Positions 33,041 to 40,339 of a stretch of DNA of 45,059 nt are shown piece after piece. Below the pieces are notes generated by a model. It saw nothing but the letters and a program-made list of their open reading frames with translations, made no database searches and had not been told where the DNA came from. Source of the DNA: CAYQUC01 sp964514215 (GTDB lineage Bacteria; Pseudomonadota; Gammaproteobacteria; UBA6429; Thiohalophilaceae); NCBI GenBank assembly GCA_964514215.1, contig CAZEPW010000025.1, positions 1 through 45,059 on the forward strand. The letters run 5' to 3'. Position 1 is the first letter of the stretch. The number at the start of each line of letters is the position of its first letter. The position numbers were made by a program, and so were the translations under genes.

Positions 33041-34255
33041 TTAGAAACCATATGCAAGTTGAACAAGTTGACGATCAGATGCTATTAACCCGCTATTAGG
33101 ATTATCATTAAATTCATAACTTATTTTACCAATTAGATTTGATGCAAATAAATAGTTTGCACTAAGTGCTGTTTGCGTTACATCAGTGCTATCAGCAGGT
33201 GTGTCATAACGGCTATACCGTATCACCGCTTCCCAACTGCTTTCTGAAAAACGATAAGCGGTTTGTAGATACCATGCTTTCCAAGTACCAGCTTCGGTTG
33301 CCACACTTAATGACTGTGCACCAATCTTTTGTTGAATGTATTCACCACGCACATCAAAATTCGCAGGTCGCCAAGTAAAATCTGCACCAGCAACATCATA
33401 AGTACGACTGGCATCATAACTATAACTACCGGCAACACCAGATCGAATAGCAGTTTTACCTGTGGCTAATGACACACCAAACTCAAATTTTTCTAATGGA
33501 AAAAACATACCAAAACGTCCACCAACGGTTTTTTTGCCATCGCCATCGACACCTAAGCCTGGTGTTTCAATCATATCAATTTCGGAACCATCGGCTTCAA
33601 GAGTTGGACCATTAGCAAGGTATGTTGAATAATTTAAACTGTTACCAGAAGCAAGTAAATAACCGCCCCGAGCCATCAAACCAACATCGGCATTCGGTGC
33701 AGCTTGATCATGCCCAAAACCAACCGGCGCTGAGGCAACTTTATTAATCCATGAAGGATGAAGGTTTTGACGAAACTGTCCCAGCGGACTTAAAAATTTA
33801 CCCATCACTAAAGCCATATAATCATTTACAAACCAATCAATAGTTAAATAATCAACCCCAGCTTCCGACTTGCCGGCTTCATCAATATCAAAATCTAACT
33901 CGGCTTCAAGCATAAACTTATCGCCAAACTGATAATGAAATATCGGTGAAAACGAACCAATATTAAATGATCCAGTCTGATTCTGACTTTGGGCATAACC
34001 AACATCAGCAAAACCAGCGAGATGCACCAAGGTTTTAGGCGCCTTCCATTCTTCCCACTCACGTGCTTTATCACTTAAAAAACTGACATCCTTTTGTAAT
34101 TTCTTCTTAGGCGCTTTATAAGCTTCCCATTCTTGCGCTTTTTTATTCAAAGCGTCCACTTCTAAGCGCAATGCTTCAAGCTCGGTTTGCGCCATCGCGT
34201 TGCCACTGAGCAGCAAACCCGAACAAAGCGTTAATAATGCCAGTTTGTTTTTCAT
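33041..34255 (-). CDS. Outer-membrane porin with N-terminal coiled segment
   Basis: The signal peptide ends at AMAQ (about residue 23). A charged helical segment with an internal duplication follows: AQEWEAYKAPK at about 40-50 and AREWEEWKAPK at 64-74. A beta-barrel of roughly 330 residues completes the protein and ends in the aromatic LAYGF expected for assembly by the BAM complex. GKFLSPLGQFRQNLHPSW and YLQTAYRFSESSWEAVIRYSRYD resemble porins of the phosphate/anion-selective (OprP/OprO) and related groups. The substrate is not readable. It heads an operon with the small cytochrome c. Confidence 0.85.
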   Translation of the reverse strand: MKNKLALLTLCSGLLLSGNAMAQTELEALRLEVDALNKKAQEWEAYKAPKKKLQKDVSFLSDKAREWEEWKAPKTLVHLAGFADVGYAQSQNQTGSFNIGSFSPIFHYQFGDKFMLEAELDFDIDEAGKSEAGVDYLTIDWFVNDYMALVMGKFLSPLGQFRQNLHPSWINKVASAPVGFGHDQAAPNADVGLMARGGYLLASGNSLNYSTYLANGPTLEADGSEIDMIETPGLGVDGDGKKTVGGRFGMFFPLEKFEFGVSLATGKTAIRSGVAGSYSYDASRTYDVAGADFTWRPANFDVRGEYIQQKIGAQSLSVATEAGTWKAWYLQTAYRFSESSWEAVIRYSRYDTPADSTDVTQTALSANYLFASNLIGKISYEFNDNPNSGLIASDRQLVQLAYGF

Positions 34256-34377
34256 ATTTACAATCCTTACAGTCGAAATAATAATTTGATATTCGTTTGA
34301 TAAAACACTACCGATCGATCAAACAATAAGGTTGTTGTATGGTTTAAAAGCACCTGAGCCAACAACCAACACAATAG

Positions 34378-34419
34378 ATTATAATATAACTAAATTCTAA
34401 TGCATTTGATCAAAATCAA
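34378..34419 (-). promoter_or_regulatory. Perfect FNR box with TATAAT -10, porin promoter
   Basis: TTGAT-CAAA-ATCAA (34406-34419) matches the FNR/ANR consensus at all ten specified bases. On the minus strand TATAAT (34383 to 34378) lies downstream. A start at about 34371 places the box centre (34412.5) at -41.5, class II activator geometry. The leader to the porin start would be about 116 bases. Confidence 0.78.
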
Positions 34420-34425
34420 ATACTG

Positions 34426-34439
34426 TCACAATAGTGTGA
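34426..34439. promoter_or_regulatory. Inverted repeat next to the FNR box
   Basis: TCACA-ATAG-TGTGA, 5-bp perfect arms, just upstream of the FNR box relative to the porin. The arm order is the reverse of a CRP site, so it is not a standard CRP box; the regulator is unknown. Confidence 0.35.
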
Positions 34440-34722
34440 TATACAACACAGAATTCAATCACTTTTAATACTAGGAACTAGAATTATTTCAATTTTTTTC
34501 GAAAGAATAGCTATAAAAATCAAACCATTAAGAAAATACATAAAAAAAGCCAAACCACGTTAGCAACTAAACATAGCATTTCAATTTTTAAGAAATATAA
34601 TGGGAGATACCCCAAAACGCAGTGAAATTAACTGAAACTTAACAAGCAATCGTGTGGCACGACAGCTTGGCCTTTGGTTAATTTTTAATACTAATAATTA
34701 CATTAAAACAAGGACATGTCCC

Positions 34723-35835
34723 GTGTTGAAAAAACAATATAAACCAATTACATTTTTTACAGCATTACTGAGTTCAATGCTATTTAGCCCGATAATCCAA
34801 GCATCAGACTCATTAGCCGTTGATGAAATTGAAGGCGACTTTTCAATAATGATCTTAGGCTCAGGTGGACCAGCAGCACTAGCGGTACCAGCAGGTGGTT
34901 CTGGGCGGGCTAGTTCGAGTTATCTTATTTTTGTTGATGGCCAACCTAAAGTTCTAATGGATGCTGGTGGTGGTGCTTATAAAAACCTGGCAGAAAGCGG
35001 TGTTGATATTAAAGATTTAGACATCATCTTATTGACCCACCTGCATCTTGATCATACTGGTGATTTACCGTCAATTATTAAAACCATGTATTTTCAAAAC
35101 AGCATCTATAATATTCTAAATCAAACTTTTCCACCTGGACGAACCAAACCATTCAAAGTATTTGGTCCTGCAACCAATGGCATGCCATTTCCTGCTCCAT
35201 TTGGTGCCGATCCATCAACCACACAATATTCATCAACATCAACTTACATCGATGGGCAATACGATTTAAATACCGGACAAGAGCGCTATTTAAATATTTT
35301 TGCACGGGCAACCAGTGCCGGAACATTAAATTATGAAACCAATGATGTATCACCAACATGGCAAAAATATGAACCTAAAATTATCTTAAATGAAAATGGT
35401 TTAGTTATTACCGCCGTTGGAGTAAATCACGGGCCAGTTCCCAATGTCGCTTATCGAATCGAATATAAAGGCAAAAGCATTGTTTATTCAGGAGACACTA
35501 GCTCACGCAAAGTTGATCTCAGTGGCAAACCTTTAGCCAATGGCGGCAATATGGTCACTATTTCTGAAAATGCCGATATACTAATATACGATGCTGGACT
35601 TGGTGTGGATCGCCCAATTAGCAAAGAATATGAATTTTTCTACCGTCTACACACAACACCATCACGTATTGGTGACGTTGCAGCTGCAGCAAACGTTAAA
35701 AAATTAATACTGTCACATATCACCATGCAATCTGAAAATGAAATTCCCAGCATGGAGCAATTAATACGAGACCAAGGTTTCACCGGACAAATAAAAACCG
35801 CTACTGACCTTAAAGTCTATAACCTTGATGATTAA
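34723..35835 (+). CDS. Exported metallo-beta-lactamase-fold hydrolase
   Basis: The 370 residues have an N-terminal signal segment (YKPITFFTALLSSMLFSPII, then QASDS) and the MBL zinc motif LLTHLHLDHTGDLPSI (HxHxDH). VNHGPVPNVAYRIEYKGKSIVYSGDTS holds the later His and Asp ligands, and LILSHIT the last His. The arrangement is that of RNase-Z/arylsulfatase-like MBL proteins rather than of true beta-lactamases. The frame is open from 34654, but GTG 34723 (or TTG 34726) has AAGGA upstream and gives a proper signal peptide. The substrate is unknown. A long hairpin follows the stop. Confidence 0.85.
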   Translation: MLKKQYKPITFFTALLSSMLFSPIIQASDSLAVDEIEGDFSIMILGSGGPAALAVPAGGSGRASSSYLIFVDGQPKVLMDAGGGAYKNLAESGVDIKDLDIILLTHLHLDHTGDLPSIIKTMYFQNSIYNILNQTFPPGRTKPFKVFGPATNGMPFPAPFGADPSTTQYSSTSTYIDGQYDLNTGQERYLNIFARATSAGTLNYETNDVSPTWQKYEPKIILNENGLVITAVGVNHGPVPNVAYRIEYKGKSIVYSGDTSSRKVDLSGKPLANGGNMVTISENADILIYDAGLGVDRPISKEYEFFYRLHTTPSRIGDVAAAANVKKLILSHITMQSENEIPSMEQLIRDQGFTGQIKTATDLKVYNLDD

Positions 35836-35845
35836 ATAATAATAG

Positions 35846-35894
35846 GTCTTGTAATTTGCAAACTAGAGCAACCTCTAGTTGCAAATTATAAGAT
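35846..35894 (+). other. Long hairpin after the first MBL gene
   Basis: Arms of about 22 bases (35846-35867 with 35873-35894) pair almost completely: TAATTTGCAA/TTGCAAATTA core plus CTAGAG/CTCTAG, with one bulge and a G-T pair. No U-run follows on either strand, so this is not a standard intrinsic terminator. It may protect the 3' end of the transcript. Confidence 0.6.
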
Positions 35895-36111
35895 CAATCC
35901 AGTCCCTCAAAATCTTCATGCAAGTAACTCATAAAGCTCTTAATTAACCTGAGCTGCGCATAAGGATTTAACTTTTTATTGGATATAATTTATCCAGATA
36001 AAGTCAGGATCAGCAGTGGAAATGTGACACGCATATACTTATCTAATTCGGATTTAGATGCTAATATGTCTAAAAAAACAACTTTTGGTATCGAACTCTA
36101 ATGAGGCATAA

Positions 36112-37104
36112 ATGCACAATTTAATTAAAATAGTTACATATACCCTATTCTTAATGAGCAACAGCTTTGTCCATGCAGAGAAGATTGTGACAACACCTTA
36201 TGGTGAATCTCAAGTTGAATTTAAAGTGCAACAAGTTGAAAACACCCCGATATATTATGTCATTGGACAATCCGGCATTCCCGGAGCAGAAAATGAAGGC
36301 CATACCTCAAATGCAGGCTTTGTCATCACTAAAAAAGGCGTGGTGGTTTACGATACATTAGGCACCCCTATTTTAGGTTATTTGCTTTATTCTGCGATAA
36401 AAAAAATAACCGATAAACCCATCACCCACATTATCTCAGGGCACTATCATGCCGATCACTTTTATGGCTTACAAGCATTTAAAGAGCACAGTAAAGCAAC
36501 TGTTTGGGCTCACAAATCGGCTTATGTCTATCTTAATAACCCGGCAGCAAAGCGACGTTTAGCACAGCGCCAAGAATCACTTTTTCCTTGGGTAAACGAA
36601 AAAACCTATATCGTTAATCCTGATAAAACATTCCCTAACAATAAAACGCTCGACATGGGTGACGTTCAAATAGAGTTAATCCATGCAGGCACGGCCCACG
36701 CCCCTGATGATATTATTATGTTGGTTAAAAATTATGGCGTGGTATTTTCTGGCGATTTAATTTTTGCCGGACGCTTACCGTTTTTAGGTGGCGAAGATGT
36801 CAATACTAAAAACTGGCTAAAAGGTTTAAGTTATTTACAACAAATAAAACCAACACCAAAATTTATAATCCCAGGGCACGGTGCACCGGATACCGATCCA
36901 ACGCGCTCAATAGCATTCACCAAAGATTATTTGTCTTTTTTAAGAAAAATTATGGGCGATGCAGCCGATCAATTAGATGGTTTTGCTGAAACCTATAAAA
37001 ATACCGATTGGTCAAAATACAATAAAGTAAAAACATTCACTGCAGCAAACCGCGGAAATGCCTACCGGGTTTTTTTAGAAATGGAAGCAGAATTATTTGA
37101 ATGA
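36112..37104 (+). CDS. Exported SoxH-like metallo-beta-lactamase-fold hydrolase
   Basis: 330 residues; the signal peptide ends near FVHA-EK. Zinc motif SGHYHADHFYGL (HxHxDH), the second-site HAGTAHAPDDIIM and VVFSGDLIFAGRLPFLG, and the final His in IIPGHGAPD. This spacing and the GDLIFAGRLPFLG stretch resemble SoxH and the zinc hydrolases associated with quinoprotein and sulfur-oxidation loci. No sox genes are in the window, so the substrate is open. TGAGGC precedes ATG 36112. It is convergent with the kinase gene, 20 bases apart. Confidence 0.87.
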   Translation: MHNLIKIVTYTLFLMSNSFVHAEKIVTTPYGESQVEFKVQQVENTPIYYVIGQSGIPGAENEGHTSNAGFVITKKGVVVYDTLGTPILGYLLYSAIKKITDKPITHIISGHYHADHFYGLQAFKEHSKATVWAHKSAYVYLNNPAAKRRLAQRQESLFPWVNEKTYIVNPDKTFPNNKTLDMGDVQIELIHAGTAHAPDDIIMLVKNYGVVFSGDLIFAGRLPFLGGEDVNTKNWLKGLSYLQQIKPTPKFIIPGHGAPDTDPTRSIAFTKDYLSFLRKIMGDAADQLDGFAETYKNTDWSKYNKVKTFTAANRGNAYRVFLEMEAELFE

Positions 37105-37124
37105 TTTTTAATTAAACTTTACCA

Positions 37125-39734
37125 TTACGGATTAAAAATTTGAAATGATTTTTTGATTAAAGTTTTTTTACCGTGCTTAAGTTCCATATAGTAATTCCCT
37201 GGCACTAATCCTTTGCCGGGGATTTCAATTAAATATATTTGTTCACCTGTTGCACCATCTACTTTTATGGTCTTATGTTGCAACTTAGTAATTGCAGTAT
37301 GATCTAATAAATTAACCAATAAATAACTCGACCCCGTTGGAAAATTTTTAAACCTAACGCCAAAATAAATAAGCTTACCAGATTGAATTCGTATATCAGC
37401 CATTTTAACCATTGAACTCATTAAGACATCACTAAAAACAATATCAGTGATAGTCGGATTTTTAGAATCTATCGCCTCAGCTAGTTTTGTCTGAGTTTTC
37501 TTTAAGTGGCCACTATCAGGATAATATTGTTCAAGTAACTGTAATATTAATTTCGCATTTGAAATATTATTGGACTTGATCGCCTGAGTGGCCTGAGTTA
37601 CTAATTTTAATTCAATTTGCTTTAATGCCTTAGCCGCCGGTTTATTATTTACTTCGAGTTCAAAAATTGAATTATAAATTTTAAAGGCACTATTATTTGC
37701 CGGTGTCACAAAATTACCTTTATCCATTTGAATTTTTGCTAAAGCCAACTGTTTATCAATATGTTGTTGCTGCTTAAATAATTTTTTTAATTGTTTATGG
37801 GATGATTTTAAAAATGCATCATTTTTACTAATCACTAAACCAGACTCTGCTGATATAATCGCACTTTCATAGTTTTTAGCGGCTTGCTGGCTTTTAATGT
37901 GCTGCACGAATATATCTAACATTTGTTGTTGCATGGCCTTAGCCTTAATATTATCGGGCTCAACGGCGAACACCGCCATCAGCTCTTCATTCGCATTCGC
38001 TAACGCTGGTTTAATATAGTGCTTTTTATTAATATATTCTTCAGCTAACCTTAAATGCGTTTTAATCGACTCTTTTTTTAAAAAAATATTTTCAAATTTT
38101 TGATATTTTTGTTTGTGTGTAATACTAGGGAAGTTTGTCTTTAAGATTACAAGCAATAACCTACCCCGAGTTGCATCATTGTTTTTAACACTGTTATTAA
38201 GCTGAGATAAAAACCAACTACGTAACGCTTGCACACCTTGACGTGCTATTTTATTATTCTTATTTTCACTAAAAATAGTTTTATAATATAGAATAAGTGT
38301 ATTGGCATTATCAGGATTTGAATCAAGTTCATTATGGAGTTGTTGTCGTTCAACATCCGTTAAACTAATAGCAGTTGCGACACTATTTTCATCAGCTAAT
38401 GTCTTAGCTTTAAAATCATCAAGATTAAAAAATGTTTCTACTGTTACAATTTTTTTAATTGTTGGTATTTTTTTTATTGGCTGATTAACATTTTTAGTAA
38501 CGGCCTTTTTTAAACCAATCTGTTGCTTAATTTCTGCTGGTAAATAGTCGTGTAATAACGGCATAGCATATTTTTCCCAATGAGGTTTTAATGCCTGTTT
38601 ATTAAAATAAATTCCCGCCACTAAACTAATTAACAACACAAGATACAAAAACCGTCTACGTCGTTTTGTTGATTTATATTCATCGGTCGTTGTAACATCT
38701 ATTTTTGAAGCAATACCTTTATTTTGATATTGGGTTTTACTTCTTATTTTTAAACCCGGTTTAATATTTTCTTTTAACTTCGCAGTATTTTTATTTGACG
38801 CTAACACCGACTGTTTTATATCGGGCTCAATCACCGTTGCTGAATCATAGTCAACATTGTTATTGCCAATCACCGCCGATTTTGCGTCAATATAATCTAA
38901 CTCGGATAATGGTATTTTATCCAATGCAACAATTAACTCTGCAGCAGTTTGATAGCGATGCTCCGGATCTTTAGACATCGCTTTGTTCACGATAACTTGG
39001 AATGATTCCAAACCTTGAGGTAATGACGGAATAGCTTCGGAAATATGTTTTATACCAATATCAACAAATGACGTACCATCATATGGCACCGTACCGGTTA
39101 AGGCTTGATACAACACCACTCCAAGGCTATAAATATCCGAACGTGAATCAACCTTAATGCCTTTCGTTTGTTCCGGGCTCATATAATACGGAGTACCAAT
39201 GGCCTTACCGGTTAACGTTAAGCCTCGAGCACTGTCGTCGCCCCGCGCTATACCAAAATCCATCAATATCGCCCGACCATCTTCGTGCAACATAATATTT
39301 TCAGGTTTTATATCTCGATGCACATAACCTTTTTTACCGGCATAATCCAATGCCGCAGCAATTTGGCGTAACACCCCAATTTTTTGCCTGCGTGATAGAT
39401 CATCCCGGGCATCACGCAAACTCTTGCCCGAGATATACTCCATCGACATATAATGATGTGATTTGTGTACCCCGGCATCAAACACGGTAATGATATTGGG
39501 ATGCGTTAAATTACTGATAATTTGTGCTTCACGTAAAAAACGATCAGTAAATGTCTCATCGGTATGATTTGGTGCTAACACTTTAAGTGCCACCGTTCGG
39601 CCAATGCTTTGTTGAGTTGCTTTATAAACAATTGCCATACCTCCACGTCCAAGAATATCGACAATTTTATATCCAGGTATCGCAACCACCGAGGCTACTT
39701 GCATGTTATTGGATGTGAGCTTTTCATTTGCCAT
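37125..39734 (-). CDS. Membrane Ser/Thr protein kinase (Hanks type)
   Basis: 869 residues. The cytoplasmic kinase domain is at about 22-275: glycine loop LGRGGMAIVYKA, Lys51 in VALKVL, Glu69, catalytic HRDIKPEN (139-146), DFG (159-161), and GTPYYMSPEQ. All catalytic residues are present, so it should be active. A linker, a basic stop and one membrane helix (361-377, RFLYLVLLISLVAGIYF) follow. The roughly 490-residue periplasmic part is helical with TPR-like repeats and ends in a small beta domain (TDIVFSDVLMSSMVKMADIR...GKGLVPGNYYMEL). There are no PASTA repeats. It is divergent from the WGR / SPOR-ATPase pair. Confidence 0.92.
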   Translation of the reverse strand: MANEKLTSNNMQVASVVAIPGYKIVDILGRGGMAIVYKATQQSIGRTVALKVLAPNHTDETFTDRFLREAQIISNLTHPNIITVFDAGVHKSHHYMSMEYISGKSLRDARDDLSRRQKIGVLRQIAAALDYAGKKGYVHRDIKPENIMLHEDGRAILMDFGIARGDDSARGLTLTGKAIGTPYYMSPEQTKGIKVDSRSDIYSLGVVLYQALTGTVPYDGTSFVDIGIKHISEAIPSLPQGLESFQVIVNKAMSKDPEHRYQTAAELIVALDKIPLSELDYIDAKSAVIGNNNVDYDSATVIEPDIKQSVLASNKNTAKLKENIKPGLKIRSKTQYQNKGIASKIDVTTTDEYKSTKRRRRFLYLVLLISLVAGIYFNKQALKPHWEKYAMPLLHDYLPAEIKQQIGLKKAVTKNVNQPIKKIPTIKKIVTVETFFNLDDFKAKTLADENSVATAISLTDVERQQLHNELDSNPDNANTLILYYKTIFSENKNNKIARQGVQALRSWFLSQLNNSVKNNDATRGRLLLVILKTNFPSITHKQKYQKFENIFLKKESIKTHLRLAEEYINKKHYIKPALANANEELMAVFAVEPDNIKAKAMQQQMLDIFVQHIKSQQAAKNYESAIISAESGLVISKNDAFLKSSHKQLKKLFKQQQHIDKQLALAKIQMDKGNFVTPANNSAFKIYNSIFELEVNNKPAAKALKQIELKLVTQATQAIKSNNISNAKLILQLLEQYYPDSGHLKKTQTKLAEAIDSKNPTITDIVFSDVLMSSMVKMADIRIQSGKLIYFGVRFKNFPTGSSYLLVNLLDHTAITKLQHKTIKVDGATGEQIYLIEIPGKGLVPGNYYMELKHGKKTLIKKSFQIFNP

Positions 39735-40084
39735 ATAAAACCGGCACCTATCCCCATTTCAAACTATTATTGAATGATTCGTTAAGCAAAACAGTAGCAT
39801 AGCTATTTCTAACTACCATTAAGGTTATCGACCAGAAGAACATGATTATTAACAGGAAAAGTTAGATATCGGAGCTAAAATAAAGTTTAATATCAAAAAA
39901 AATACGCTTTTAAAATCTTAAGTTATTGGATTTTATATTAAATTATCACTATATATCATTGGCTTATGTGGCGTATACTTGAAATAACACTAAACTTAAC
40001 ATGAGAATTGCAGTGAAATTTGTATCGCGAGATTATTAAACTATTATTTAGGAAGAAAAAATTGCCTAAAAATCGGAACTTAGA
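39735..40084. other. Divergent gap between kinase and WGR gene
   Basis: 350 non-coding AT-rich bases. TATACT at 39974-39979 is a reasonable plus-strand -10 box for the WGR operon, but the -35 region is poor. A 12-codon frame (40001-40039) has no ribosome site and is not called. Confidence 0.4.
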
Positions 40085-40339
40085 ATGCGTTTGTACTTAC
40101 AAATTCCTGCTTTGGAGGACAAACCTCCCCGATTTTTTCAGTTAATAATACAACCCGATCTGATTGGAGGATGGTCATTGATTCGTGAATCAGGCTATCA
40201 AGGCAGATCAGGACGAGTGACTCGAACACATCATGAGTCCTATGAAGAAGCAGTAGAATTAATGACTACCTGGCGAGATAAGCAGATTAATCGTGGCTTT
40301 AAAGTCGTATATATGAAAGGTATGGATTTACCGCAATGA
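40085..40339 (+). CDS. Stand-alone WGR-domain protein
   Basis: The 84 residues are essentially one WGR domain: MRLYLQIPALEDKPPRFFQL, then GGWSLIRESGYQGRSGRVTR and HESYEEAVELMTTWRDKQINRGFKVVY. WGR folds are nucleic-acid-associated modules best known from PARPs and some ligases. Here the signature position usually reading W-G-R carries S-G-Y, so the eponymous motif is lost while the fold-defining residues remain. The stop overlaps the ATPase start (ATGA), so translation is coupled. The role is unknown. Confidence 0.8.
   Translation: MRLYLQIPALEDKPPRFFQLIIQPDLIGGWSLIRESGYQGRSGRVTRTHHESYEEAVELMTTWRDKQINRGFKVVYMKGMDLPQ

Larger units (their letters stand above)
34256..34722. other. Divergent gap between the porin and the first MBL gene
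   Basis: 467 non-coding, very AT-rich bases. They contain the FNR-type promoter for the porin (34378-34419) and an inverted repeat TCACA-ATAG-TGTGA (34426-34439). Also present is TATACA at 34440-34445, which would put the same FNR site near -40 for a plus-strand start; that second direction is speculative. Nothing else was recognised nearer the MBL gene. Confidence 0.5.

Noticed and set aside
34426..34439. CRP site near the porin promoter
   Set aside because: The arms are TCACA then TGTGA, the reverse order of the CRP consensus, with 4-base instead of 6-base spacing.
34716..34742. Eight-codon ATG frame overlapping the start of the first MBL gene
   Set aside because: AAGGA ends only one or two bases before this ATG, too close for initiation; the GTG at 34723 is better placed.
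40001..40039. 12-codon frame upstream of the WGR gene (MRIAVKFVSRDY)
   Set aside because: No ribosome site and no sign of an attenuator; too short to support.
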